Translations under genes and position numbers: made by a program | Notes under the pieces: model-generated | What the model was told of the DNA's origin: nothing | Seen by the model: only the letters and a program-made list of their open reading frames with translations | Database searches by the model: none | DNA from: Bifidobacterium sp. UBA6881 | GTDB taxonomy: Bacteria; Actinomycetota; Actinomycetes; Actinomycetales; Bifidobacteriaceae | Reading direction: 5' to 3' | Assembly: GCA_002451435.1 (NCBI GenBank) | Contig: DKCF01000009.1 | Coordinates: 277-10,902, forward strand | Length of the DNA stretch: 10,626 bases | Shown: in pieces, positions 1 to 6,500 of the stretch | How positions within the stretch are numbered: position 1 is the first letter of the stretch | Layout: every line of letters begins with the position of its first letter

Positions 1-491
1 CTTAAGGAGTTGCCAGCCAAAGAGCCGTCAACCGAGGAACCGCCAATCAAGGAACCATCCGCTTCCTCGCCCTTGAACGACGGACTCATCAACACCGCGG
101 CGTCGAACACTCCGGGATGCTCCGCGACCATGCGGTACGACAGATACCCACCCTGCGAGAATCCGATCAGCACCTTGCGGAAACGCGCGTAAGCGGGAGC
201 ATCCAGCAACCGCACTACCTCAGCGCCCACGGCACTGCATTCGCGACGGCGTTCCTCCACCGAACAGCCATCCGGATACCAGTAGTACGTGCCGATGTAC
301 GGACGGTCATACGTGCCGCGGAACGACAGGTAATTCGGGCTCTTCGCATTGCCGCCCGCGGGCTTCCCGGCAGCCAACGCGTCGATGATGCGGATCATCT
401 CGTTCTCCTCATTGCCGAAGCCATGGAATCCCAGGAACAGCAGATCATCGGCACCGTTGAAATCGATGTTGCCCGTCATGCGCAGCCGCAT
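1..491 (-). CDS. Alpha/beta-hydrolase esterase (phospholipase/carboxylesterase-like), C-terminus cut by the window edge
   Basis: About 163 residues are visible; the 3' end lies outside the window. The nucleophile elbow GFSQGG is clear, with Ser112 as predicted nucleophile. A likely oxyanion segment (LLFLGFHGFGNEE) lies near residue 20, and a YYWYPDG segment resembles small carboxylesterases of the Abhydrolase_2 type. The acid and His of the triad would be in the missing part. The start at 491 is chosen because AAGGAGG lies 4 nt upstream; an in-frame ATG at 551 lacks such a site. After the strand holding AVLMSPSFKG the protein enters a Gly/Ser-rich stretch (DGSLIGGSSVDGSLAGNS) that is longer than expected in this fold. 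It probably hydrolyses an ester in the cytoplasm, but the substrate cannot be told. A dienelactone-hydrolase-like role is an alternative. Confidence 0.75.
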   Translation of the reverse strand, partial: MRLRMTGNIDFNGADDLLFLGFHGFGNEENEMIRIIDALAAGKPAGGNAKSPNYLSFRGTYDRPYIGTYYWYPDGCSVEERRRECSAVGAEVVRLLDAPAYARFRKVLIGFSQGGYLSYRMVAEHPGVFDAAVLMSPSFKGEEADGSLIGGSSVDGSLAGNSL

Positions 492-529
492 GCGCCCTCC
501 TTCATGCAAAGCCTTATGAAAACGTTCTC

Positions 530-544
530 CACGCGATACGCGTG
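530..544. promoter_or_regulatory. Inverted repeat upstream of the esterase gene
   Basis: CACGCG-ATA-CGCGTG is a perfect 6-bp inverted repeat with a 3-nt spacer, about 40 nt before the chosen esterase start. It could be a repressor operator, but it is short and rich in CG steps, so chance is a real alternative. No convincing -35/-10 pair was found beside it. Confidence 0.2.
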
Positions 545-560
545 ACTCCATGACGATGAT

Positions 561-610
561 AATCGAATCGCCGGCCCACCCGACAATGCGGATGGGCCGG
601 CGATTCGATT
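561..610 (-). terminator. Perfect 18-bp stem hairpin after the DUF805 gene
   Basis: Positions 561-578 are an exact reverse complement of 593-610, with a 14-nt loop between them. The stem starts 5 nt after the DUF805 stop codon on the minus strand, as expected for its transcription terminator. The GC-rich core (CGCCGGCCCA) is flanked by AT-richer ends. There is no strong U-tract on either side, only ATTATC on the minus strand, so efficiency is uncertain. It also separates this gene from the esterase downstream. Confidence 0.65.
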
Positions 611-615
611 GACGA

Positions 616-1875
616 TCACTGCATGGGCTTGTCGTAGTGCATGCCCTGCGGGTCCGCGGGACGCGTGTACAGCCAGATCTGGAATCCGAAGGCCGCGAGG
701 TTGATGAGGCCTCCGATCGTCAGCAGGGCGGACATGGCACCCAGGCCAGTGCTCGCCGCCATGCCCGCGTACGAATAACTGAACGAGAATATGGACGAAA
801 TGCCGCCGATGATCATGAGGAAGGTTCCGATGAACTCGGCGACGGCGCAGACGAGGTACCACCAGCCGCTGCGGTTGCTGTCATGCAACCTGCGCAGGCT
901 GACCGCGATGGAGGGGAGTATGGTGGCAAGTCCCCAAAGCGTGCCTAACACAGGAATAAACAGGGCGATGGTATTGGTGACGAACACGAACAACGTCGCC
1001 CACCAGTATTCGCGGATGCTGGAACGGCCGCTGAACTGCACATATCCAAGGAAGTAGCGTTTGATGGCGTCGCCGAAGCCGCACTGGTAGTCGGGGATCC
1101 ATGGAGTGGTCGGCACCCGCGTCTGTGCCGAATTCTGCGCATACCCATTTGGTGCATATCCATTTGGCGCGTAACCATTCTGACCATAGCCGTAGGGCTG
1201 ATTGTACGCCGGCTGTCCATATTGCTGGTTCCCGTACGGTTGATTGCCATACTGCTGGTTTCCATAGGACTGGTTGCCGTACTGCTGGTAGGGCTGGCCG
1301 TTATAGGAGCCATCTGGGGTTGCAGGGGCTGTGGGATCAGAAGGACCGGCGGCCGCACCGCCATACGGCTGCTGTGCGTACTGCGGCTGTTCGTATGGGG
1401 ACTGCGCATACGGCTGCTGGCCGTTCTGCGCATATTGCGGTTGCGGGCTCTGCTGCGTGTTCTGCGTCTGCGCGTATTGCCCGTTGTATTGCCCGCCGTA
1501 CTGTTGGCCGTTCTGCGGTTGCGGCGGGTACTGTGCATCCTGCGTATACTGCGGCTGGACGTTTGGCGCCTGCGCATACGGGTTTTCTCCGTACTGTGGT
1601 GCCGATGCCCCATAGACCTGCTGGCCATATGGGTTGATAGGCTGCTGGCCGTTCTGCCCATATGGCGGTTGCGCAGGCTGAGACTGGCCATGCTGCGGTT
1701 GCCCATAGGACTGCCCATACGGCTGCTGGCCGTAAGCATCCGACGGGGATTGGCTGGCGGGGGAGTCCTGCGCGCCACTATTTGAGGGCTGTGTGTTCCG
1801 CGGGTCGGAGTTCGGTGCCGAAGAATCCGATTCCGGCGGAATGTTCTGCTGCGGGTTTGAATTAGAATCGCTCAT
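616..1875 (-). CDS. DUF805 integral membrane protein with a long Q/Y/G/N/P-rich N-terminal region
   Basis: 419 residues if begun at MSDSNSN; an in-frame ATG 18 nt upstream (1893) would add MESTRR. Residues 1 to about 265 are low-complexity, with Pro, Gln, Tyr, Asn and Gly in motifs such as YGNQQ, NGYAP and QPYGQ. The rest is a DUF805 domain: YVQFSGRSSIREYWWA matches the domain's FxGRxxRxEYWW entry, and SLRRLHDSNRSGWW its RRLHDxxxSGWW signature. Hydrophobicity suggests four membrane segments. The role of DUF805 proteins is unknown; bifidobacteria often carry such proteins with a disordered Gln/Tyr/Gly-rich head, which here would be cytoplasmic or exposed depending on topology. The gene stands alone, with hairpins on both sides (561-610 and 1937-1977), so it is probably monocistronic. 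No clear promoter was identified. Confidence 0.88.
   Translation of the reverse strand: MSDSNSNPQQNIPPESDSSAPNSDPRNTQPSNSGAQDSPASQSPSDAYGQQPYGQSYGQPQHGQSQPAQPPYGQNGQQPINPYGQQVYGASAPQYGENPYAQAPNVQPQYTQDAQYPPQPQNGQQYGGQYNGQYAQTQNTQQSPQPQYAQNGQQPYAQSPYEQPQYAQQPYGGAAAGPSDPTAPATPDGSYNGQPYQQYGNQSYGNQQYGNQPYGNQQYGQPAYNQPYGYGQNGYAPNGYAPNGYAQNSAQTRVPTTPWIPDYQCGFGDAIKRYFLGYVQFSGRSSIREYWWATLFVFVTNTIALFIPVLGTLWGLATILPSIAVSLRRLHDSNRSGWWYLVCAVAEFIGTFLMIIGGISSIFSFSYSYAGMAASTGLGAMSALLTIGGLINLAAFGFQIWLYTRPADPQGMHYDKPMQ
1136..1180 (-). repeat. Tandem 15-bp in-frame repeat, three units, encoding NGYAP
   Basis: Three diverged 15-bp units (1136-1150, 1151-1165, 1166-1180) lie side by side inside the DUF805 gene and encode the pentads NGYAP, NGYAP and NGYAQ. 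A fourth, more diverged unit follows at 1181-1195. Because the unit is a multiple of three, slippage would change length without shifting the frame. Confidence 0.7.
1217..1291 (-). repeat. Tandem 15-bp in-frame repeat, five units, encoding YGNQ-type pentads
   Basis: Five 15-bp units start at 1217, 1232, 1247, 1262 and 1277, each like CCATACTGCTGGTTT on the plus strand. On the coding strand they give successive YGNQ[S/Q/P]-type pentads in the low-complexity head of the DUF805 protein. The units differ at several bases, so this is an old rather than recent expansion. Confidence 0.75.
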
Positions 1876-1936
1876 CCGTCGAGTGCTTTCCATGTAAGAC
1901 TATGTTTCCGTATTCAATTAGCCAGTGCCGATTCTA

Positions 1937-1977
1937 CCATGCGGGCCCATGAATCATCAGGATTTGAGCCCGCATGG
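1937..1977 (-). terminator. Hairpin downstream of the patatin gene
   Basis: CCATGCGGGC (1937-1946) pairs perfectly with GCCCGCATGG (1968-1977) across a 21-nt loop, 26 nt after the patatin stop on the minus strand. There is no U-tract, so it is a weak or factor-assisted terminator at best. It lies between the patatin gene and the DUF805 gene. Confidence 0.45.
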
Positions 1978-2003
1978 AAATCCGCGGCGAAAGTCGTCGT
2001 GCC

Positions 2004-2852
2004 TCAGCTTGCCAGGAATTCCGGAATCGCCGCGGCTGCCGCGTAACCGGCGCGGTACATGCGCTCCAGACCCTCATAGGACTTGCTCAGCGTGTTGAGC
2101 CCGTACAGGCTTTCCGGCGCGAGGATCAGCACGCGGCCCTCACGCTCCAGCTCCTTCGCCAACGCCACCTCGTCGTTGTACGTCTGGTAGCGGTTCAGCA
2201 GCTTTTCGGCCGCCTCGGGATGGGTGCGCCGCAGAATCCTGGCCGGTGCGATGTCCTTCTTCTGCTCGCGCAGAATGTCTTTCGGACGCGTCAGAATCAC
2301 CACGATGCGGTCGAAGCCGTCGTCCACGGCCTTCTGCACCGGAATCGGATCGGCGATGCCGCCGTCGTAATATGGCACGCCGTCGATCACATACGGCTCG
2401 CATGCCACCGGCACCGCGGACGAGGCCTTCATGATGTCGAAATCGTCATAACCGACGTCGGATTTGTCGAAATACTTCGTGGAACCGTCCTCGGCATTGC
2501 ATGCCACCACGGTGAAGCCGGTCGGATTCGATTCGAACGCCTCGTAATCGACCGGATTCTCGCCGTCATGGTTGCTCAGCGTGCTGTACACGTAATCGAG
2601 GTTCGCGAAATTGTGGTTCTTGATGTAGCTGTCGAGGCTCGCATACTCCTTGCGGAACGCGTACTGCGTGTAGAACGTGTGGTTGCGGCCATGCTGGCCG
2701 GAGATGAAGGAGACCATGTTGGCGCTGCCCGCCGAAACGCCGTAGCAGTGGTCGACATGCGTGCCGTCCTCGAGCATGCGGTCCATCACACCGGCTCCGT
2801 AGATCGCGCGGAAGCCGCCGCCGACATCGATCATCGCCGTCCTGTTCGCCAT
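2004..2852 (-). CDS. Patatin-like phospholipase family protein
   Basis: 282 residues from MANRTAM, chosen because AAAGGA lies 7 nt before this ATG; a longer reading to 2900 has no such site. The Ser/Asp dyad of patatins is present: oxyanion-type glycine segment DVGGGFRAIYGAG (9-21), nucleophile elbow GVSAGS (Ser40), and Asp163 in YYDGGIADPIP (DGG motif). Family members hydrolyse acyl esters of phospholipids or other lipids. The full-length layout and C-terminal region resemble the bacterial YjjU/RssA-like group rather than secreted ExoU toxins, and there is no signal peptide or membrane segment, so it is probably cytoplasmic. It lies 97 nt downstream of murI on the same strand, so read-through is possible. 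The gap holds a 12-bp palindrome (2905-2916). The substrate cannot be told from sequence. Confidence 0.88.
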   Translation of the reverse strand: MANRTAMIDVGGGFRAIYGAGVMDRMLEDGTHVDHCYGVSAGSANMVSFISGQHGRNHTFYTQYAFRKEYASLDSYIKNHNFANLDYVYSTLSNHDGENPVDYEAFESNPTGFTVVACNAEDGSTKYFDKSDVGYDDFDIMKASSAVPVACEPYVIDGVPYYDGGIADPIPVQKAVDDGFDRIVVILTRPKDILREQKKDIAPARILRRTHPEAAEKLLNRYQTYNDEVALAKELEREGRVLILAPESLYGLNTLSKSYEGLERMYRAGYAAAAAIPEFLAS

Positions 2853-2904
2853 ACATCCGTCCTTTCCCGTTCTTCCCGTTCCGGATTGTCGATGATTCAC
2901 GACT

Positions 2905-2916
2905 TTACGCGCGTAA
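2905..2916. promoter_or_regulatory. 12-bp perfect palindrome between murI and the patatin gene
   Basis: TTACGCGCGTAA is fully self-complementary and ends 52 nt before the patatin start. It overlaps a possible minus-strand -10 hexamer, TAAAGT (2902-2907), so a protein bound here could block transcription. No factor is assigned. A nearby direct repeat, GAACGGGAA twice on the minus strand, sits just before the ribosome binding site. Confidence 0.3.
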
Positions 2917-2949
2917 TGCGGACATTCGCCATCGGCGATCGCCCGCCGT

Positions 2950-3726
2950 TCAACGGTTGAGCAGATCCTCCATCAACGTCAGCATTTCCGGCGAGGAATC
3001 GGAGTTGGTGAGTTCGATGCCGCCTCGCGCGTCCTCCGGAGCGAGTTTGCCCAACGATTCCAGCACGACGCCCAGATGCCTGACCGTGCCGAGGTTGCCG
3101 TCGATGATAGCGGCGGAATCCGGCAGCAGCTCGCGGAAATAATCACGATAGAACACGAAATGCGTGCAGCCCAGCACCACGGCATCGATGGTGGACAGAT
3201 CGTATTGGTCGAAATACCGGTGCAGCGTGCGCATCACCAGAGCATGGTCGTCGAGCCGGCCATGCTCGACGATCTCCACCAGATCGGGGCATGGTTCCGG
3301 AAAGATGGTGTGGTCCGCCTTGAACCGGTCCATCAGCACCGCGAACTTCCTTTCGCGCAACGTCAGGTTCGTGGCGGCGACGATCACACGCTGGCGATGC
3401 CCCTCGCCGCGGTCGCAGGCGACCTTGAGCGCGGGCTCCATGCCGATGATCGGGAAATCGTATCGGTCGCGCAACGCGTTCGCGGCCACCGAGGTCGCGG
3501 TGTTGCAGGCGATCACCACGGCCTTCACGCCCTGCCGTGCGAAACGCTCCATGATATGTTCGGACAGTTCGCGCACATGCTCCGGGGTTTTCGTGCCATA
3601 CGGCGCGTTCGCGGAATCACCGAAATACAGCACGCGTTCGTTCGGCATGTCGCGGCGAAGCTCACGCGCCACCGAAATGCCGCCCAAACCGGAGTCGAAT
3701 ACGCCGATCGGTGCCGTTGAAGTCAT
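2950..3726 (-). CDS. murI: Glutamate racemase
   Basis: Interconverts L- and D-glutamate by two-cysteine acid/base catalysis, giving D-Glu for the peptidoglycan stem peptide. The protein is 258 residues, normal for the family. It has DSGLGG (11-16), YFGDSANAPYGTKT (34-47), the first catalytic Cys74 in IACNTAT, the substrate-binding ATNLTL segment (118-123), and the second Cys187 in LGCTHF. The DSANAPYG and TLRERKF variants resemble, from memory, the form common in Clostridia rather than the E. coli form. GGGAGGA precedes two adjacent ATGs (3729 and 3726); the second has the better spacing. It is divergent from dapF, with an 82-bp shared upstream region holding a 24-bp palindrome. The patatin gene follows on the same strand. 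Confidence 0.95.
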   Translation of the reverse strand: MTSTAPIGVFDSGLGGISVARELRRDMPNERVLYFGDSANAPYGTKTPEHVRELSEHIMERFARQGVKAVVIACNTATSVAANALRDRYDFPIIGMEPALKVACDRGEGHRQRVIVAATNLTLRERKFAVLMDRFKADHTIFPEPCPDLVEIVEHGRLDDHALVMRTLHRYFDQYDLSTIDAVVLGCTHFVFYRDYFRELLPDSAAIIDGNLGTVRHLGVVLESLGKLAPEDARGGIELTNSDSSPEMLTLMEDLLNR

Positions 3727-3751
3727 CATTCCTCCCGCAAAAAATCGTTCC

Positions 3752-3775
3752 GCGGACGTGCCATGGCACATCCGC
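3752..3775. promoter_or_regulatory. 24-bp near-perfect palindrome in the murI/dapF divergent region
   Basis: Positions 3752-3775 form a dyad centred between 3763 and 3764, with 11 of 12 base pairs matching; the only mismatch is 3757/3770. The core is GTGCCATGGCAC. It lies about 37 nt before the murI start and 45 nt before the dapF start, where a dimeric regulator could affect both genes. A related element occurs at 5498-5520 in the next divergent region. No regulator is assigned. Confidence 0.45.
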
Positions 3776-3795
3776 CTTCAATAGACTACCGCGTG

Positions 3796-3808
3796 TAGAG
3801 TGAATCGT
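3796..3808 (+). promoter_or_regulatory. Putative -10 element of dapF, predicting a leaderless mRNA
   Basis: TAGAGT (3796-3801) is followed by 7 nt and then the dapF ATG at 3809. Initiation 7 nt after a -10 would begin the transcript at the start codon. No convincing -35 and no strong ribosome binding site are seen. The same spacing occurs before the PHP and helicase genes. Confidence 0.4.
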
Positions 3809-4708
3809 ATGAGCATCCCAAGCATTGTTTACAAAGCACACGCCACAGGCAACGATTTCGTCGTCTACGCCGATCCTGACGGCGAATACGAGCCGACCGC
3901 CGACGAGGTGCGGTACCTGTGCGACCGTCATTTCGGCATCGGCGGCGACGGTCTGATCCGTCTCGCGCATCCGCGCGCGGTCTCCGACCTCAGCGACGCG
4001 CAGGTTGCGGATTGCAAGGCCAACGGCGCCGAATGGTTCATGGACTACCGCAACGCCGACGGCTCCCTCGCGGAGATGTGCGGCAACGGCACGAGGGCCA
4101 TCACGCTGTTCGCGCAGCGCCAGGGGCTCGCCGACCGGCCCGGTGGCAGGCCGTTCCGCCTCGGCACCCGCGCCGGAGTGAAGACCCTCACGTCGCTCGG
4201 CGACGTGCCTGGCCTCGGCAAGGACGTGTTCCAGGTGGAGATGGGCGCATGGAAGCGCGGCGAGCTGGACGGCTATGAGGTCACGATCCCCGGCGTCGAA
4301 GGCTCCGCGCGCGGCACTTTCGTGGACATGGGCAATCCGCATGTCGTCGCCGTTCTGGAAGACGCGTTCGCGACATTGCCGACCGTCGAGGAACTCGATC
4401 TGGCCGTCAAGCCGGTGGTCGCCCCGGAAATCGAAAGCGACCAGAACGTCGAATTCGTCCGCATCGACGAACAGAGCGAGGGCGATGACGCCGGCGAGGC
4501 CACCATGCGCGTCAACGAGCGCGGTTGCGGGGAGACGCTGTCGTGCGGCACCGGCCTGTGCGCCACGGCGGTCACCCTGCGCGCCAAAACCGGCATCGAC
4601 CACTGGACCATCACCGTGCGTGGCGGTACGCTGCGCGTCGATGTGACCGACACGGATGTGAAGCTCACCGGCTCCGCCACCATCGTCGGCAAAATCGAAC
4701 TGGTCTGA
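3809..4708 (+). CDS. dapF: Diaminopimelate epimerase
   Basis: Converts LL-diaminopimelate to meso-diaminopimelate, the precursor decarboxylated to lysine. The protein is 299 residues, slightly longer than the roughly 275 of E. coli. Conserved features: HATGNDFVVY (11-20), GIGGDGLI (43-50), the first catalytic Cys91 in EMCGNGTRA, DMGNPHVVA (173-181), and the second Cys246 in GCGETLSCGTG. An in-frame GTG at 3800 is possible but has no binding site, while the ATG at 3809 sits exactly 7 nt after a -10-like hexamer. Because bifidobacterial walls usually carry Lys or Orn at position 3, the enzyme probably serves lysine synthesis rather than providing wall DAP directly. It is divergent from murI and convergent with the VKOR gene, 31 bp apart. 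Confidence 0.95.
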   Translation: MSIPSIVYKAHATGNDFVVYADPDGEYEPTADEVRYLCDRHFGIGGDGLIRLAHPRAVSDLSDAQVADCKANGAEWFMDYRNADGSLAEMCGNGTRAITLFAQRQGLADRPGGRPFRLGTRAGVKTLTSLGDVPGLGKDVFQVEMGAWKRGELDGYEVTIPGVEGSARGTFVDMGNPHVVAVLEDAFATLPTVEELDLAVKPVVAPEIESDQNVEFVRIDEQSEGDDAGEATMRVNERGCGETLSCGTGLCATAVTLRAKTGIDHWTITVRGGTLRVDVTDTDVKLTGSATIVGKIELV

Positions 4709-4739
4709 TGTCGTCGCAGGTGCCGCGGCCGAGCAGCCG

Positions 4740-5450
4740 TCAGCCGAACAGCGCCGCGCCGTCCTTGACGATGATGACGACGACGAGGGCGACGATCCAT
4801 ACGAGATCCACCATCGCGTCGAAGTTCAGACGGTAATACTTGCGCAACCCGGCATGGCCGCGCGGAATGTTCTGCACCACCACCGTCGCATGGGACAGCG
4901 CCATGAACTGCACGGTGGTGGAGAACATCAGCGCCAGACACCACGGGCACAACGCGTTGATGACGAACAGGGACTGGGTGGTCAGCCAATACGAATACGC
5001 CAATGCGGCGAGACCGCCCAGCCATGTGCACGACGCGAACCAGCGCGGCACCGCCACCTTCGCCAGACCAATCACCGCGACGGTGACGAACACCGATTCG
5101 GCGGCGATGCCGAAGAACGCATTCGGGAAGCTCAGGCCCGCGAACTTGACGATCTCCGCCTGCCAGGATTCCGCGACGGTGGAGCACGACATGACGGCGT
5201 TCACGTCGCAATTGAGCTTCTGACCGGGGTTGCGCGCCAGTTTCAACGTCTCCGCGGACAGCACGAACGACACCACCAACGCCGCCGCCGAGGCGAGCAG
5301 CATCACCAGATACGTCCAGGTCGCGCCATGCCGCCAGCCGCGCGGCATCGTGTAGTCGTCGGCCATGTGGCTGATGGAACCGTCCTCGTCGACCGCGGAC
5401 CCGCGCCCGTTCGGTTCGTTGGCGGCTGCTCCGCCGGCAATATCGTTCAT
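4740..5450 (-). CDS. Vitamin K epoxide reductase (VKOR) family membrane oxidoreductase
   Basis: 236 residues. It carries the four VKOR cysteines: Cys81 and Cys89 in the loop LNCDVNAVMSCSTV, and the CPWC redox pair Cys168/Cys171 at the start of a later membrane helix. The family segment GLSFPNAFFG (105-114) is also present. About five hydrophobic segments are visible (46-66, 106-128, 138-157, 170-190, 214-230), after a 40-residue soluble acidic head. In actinobacteria VKOR replaces DsbB: it reoxidises a secreted DsbA-like thiol oxidase and passes electrons to a quinone. No partner oxidase is fused or adjacent. The ATG at 5450 is preferred because AAGGA lies 7 nt upstream; 5480 would add MIFRLFKDLT without such a site. 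It is convergent with dapF and divergent from the PHP gene. Confidence 0.92.
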   Translation of the reverse strand: MNDIAGGAAANEPNGRGSAVDEDGSISHMADDYTMPRGWRHGATWTYLVMLLASAAALVVSFVLSAETLKLARNPGQKLNCDVNAVMSCSTVAESWQAEIVKFAGLSFPNAFFGIAAESVFVTVAVIGLAKVAVPRWFASCTWLGGLAALAYSYWLTTQSLFVINALCPWCLALMFSTTVQFMALSHATVVVQNIPRGHAGLRKYYRLNFDAMVDLVWIVALVVVIIVKDGAALFG

Positions 5451-5491
5451 CGTCAGATCCTTGAACAATCGGAAAATCAAGCAATACGTCT

Positions 5492-5522
5492 AGTGTACGC
5501 GGAACATGCCATGTCACGTCAA
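5492..5522 (-). promoter_or_regulatory. Putative VKOR gene promoter
   Basis: On the minus strand TTGACG (5517-5522) and TACACT (5492-5497) look like -35 and -10 boxes, 19 bp apart, slightly wider than the ideal 17. They lie about 40 nt before the VKOR start. The palindromic element shared with the murI/dapF region occupies the spacer. Confidence 0.35.
5498..5520. promoter_or_regulatory. Imperfect palindrome in the VKOR/PHP region, related to the murI/dapF element
   Basis: ACATG-C-CATGT (5504-5514 on the plus strand, allowing one base of edge uncertainty) is an inverted repeat inside a longer stretch resembling 3751-3772. Both have CGCGGA, then TGCCATG, then CAC and TC in the same order, with one inserted base here. 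Its position covers the likely promoters of both genes, so it may be a shared operator. Confidence 0.35.
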
Positions 5523-5531
5523 GAATCCGCC

Positions 5532-5544
5532 TACGATGGAACCT
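5532..5544 (+). promoter_or_regulatory. Putative -10 element of the PHP gene, predicting a leaderless mRNA
   Basis: TACGAT (5532-5537) is followed by GGAACCT (7 nt) and the ATG at 5545. This spacing places the predicted transcription start at the start codon. A clear -35 is missing; the related palindrome occupies that region instead. Confidence 0.45.
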
Positions 5545-6417
5545 ATGACTGAAATTGGCATCACCGCACCGCCCGCCGTCGGCTGGGACATCCACTGCCA
5601 CACCGTGTTCTCCGATGGCACGGAGACCCCGCTCACGTTGCTGCGGCAGGCGAAGACGCTGGGACTGCACGGCGTCGCGATTTCCGACCACGACACGACG
5701 GCCGGATGGCAGGAGGCGCTGGACGCGTCCAGGGAAGTCGGATTGCCGTTGCTGCGCGGCACGGAGATCACCGCCGCCGACGATGACGTTTCCGTGCACA
5801 TGCTCGCCTTCCAATACGATCCGACGAACGTGCGCATCCGCGAGATGTTCGCCTCCACGCGGGCCGCGCGGCTGCGCCGGTCGCAACGCATGGTGGCATT
5901 GATCGCGCAGGACTACCCGATCACATGGGAGGACGTGCTCGCCCAGACGCGCGAAGGGGAGCGCACCACGGTGGGACGTCCGCACATCGCCGACGCGCTG
6001 GTAGCCGCCGGCGTGTACCGCAACCGTTCCGAGGCGTTCTCCGGAGCGGTGAGCAGCACGGCGAAATACTATCTGCCGACGCCTTCGCCGACCACGCACG
6101 AGGTGGTTGCCGCGGTCAAGGACGCCGGCGGCGTCATCGTCATCGCGCATGCCGGCGACCCGCAGCGCAACCGGAACCTGCTGTCCGACCGGCAGATCGG
6201 CCGTCTGATCGACGAGGGATTGGACGGGCTTGAGGTATGGCATCGCGGCAATCCTCCGGAACAGCGCGAACGGCTGCTCGGCATCGCCGCCAAGCACGAT
6301 CTGCTGGTCACCGGTGGCTCCGACTGGCATGGCAAGGGCAAGCCGAACAAGCTGGGGGAGAACCTCACCGACGATGCCACCATCCGTGAGATACTGCGCC
6401 GCGGAGTGCGATTGTAG
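5545..6417 (+). CDS. PHP-domain phosphoesterase (3',5'-nucleotide phosphatase / RNase AM-like)
   Basis: 290 residues. The metal-binding residues of the PHP fold are all visible: His17 and His19 in DIHCHTVFSDG, Asp48 and His49 in ISDHDTT, Glu74 in RGTEIT, His85 in VHMLAF, His202 in IAHAGDP, and Asp260 and His262 in GGSDWHG. The segment GRPHIADALVAAG (144-156) is typical of the YciV/TrpH-like stand-alone group, which hydrolyses nucleoside 3',5'-bisphosphates or short RNA 5' ends. This is therefore a cytoplasmic nucleotide-turnover enzyme, and it is too short to be a polymerase subunit or to carry histidinol-phosphatase features I can recognise. Upstream ATGs at 5506 and 5536 are in frame, but 5545 lies exactly 7 nt after a -10-like hexamer. 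It is followed by two hairpins. Confidence 0.9.
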   Translation: MTEIGITAPPAVGWDIHCHTVFSDGTETPLTLLRQAKTLGLHGVAISDHDTTAGWQEALDASREVGLPLLRGTEITAADDDVSVHMLAFQYDPTNVRIREMFASTRAARLRRSQRMVALIAQDYPITWEDVLAQTREGERTTVGRPHIADALVAAGVYRNRSEAFSGAVSSTAKYYLPTPSPTTHEVVAAVKDAGGVIVIAHAGDPQRNRNLLSDRQIGRLIDEGLDGLEVWHRGNPPEQRERLLGIAAKHDLLVTGGSDWHGKGKPNKLGENLTDDATIREILRRGVRL

Positions 6418-6427
6418 ACGGACAAGC

Positions 6428-6455
6428 CTTGTTCCGCATAGGAACGCGGAACAAG
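6428..6455 (+). terminator. Hairpin 10 nt after the PHP gene
   Basis: CTTGTTCCGC (6428-6437) pairs with GCGGAACAAG (6446-6455) around an 8-nt loop, giving a 10-bp perfect stem. No U-tract follows on the plus strand, so it may act together with the stronger hairpin at 6501-6533. Confidence 0.5.
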
Positions 6456-6500
6456 CGCGAGGACGTGTGGTGACATGCGATGGTGTGCGGAAATCGCATA

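Noticed and set aside
1136..1291. Short regularly spaced repeats considered as a CRISPR array
   Set aside because: Units are 15 bp, contiguous, diverged and in frame with a protein; there are no spacers and no cas genes.
945..1778. Arg/Ser/Met-rich minus-strand frame and Cys/Ala-rich plus-strand frames over the low-complexity region
   Set aside because: They are alternative readings of repetitive DNA; the frame ending in the DUF805 domain is the coding one.
2934..2943. GGCGATCGCC palindrome just after murI
   Set aside because: A loop-less 10-mer cannot form a useful hairpin, and it is a common high-GC word.
1974..2960. 328-codon plus-strand frame opposite the patatin gene
   Set aside because: The opposite strand has the patatin Ser/Asp motifs and a good ribosome binding site.
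3727..3808. Possible lysine riboswitch upstream of dapF
   Set aside because: The interval is only 82 bp, is divergent and probably leaderless for dapF, and is too short for a lysine riboswitch of about 170 nt.
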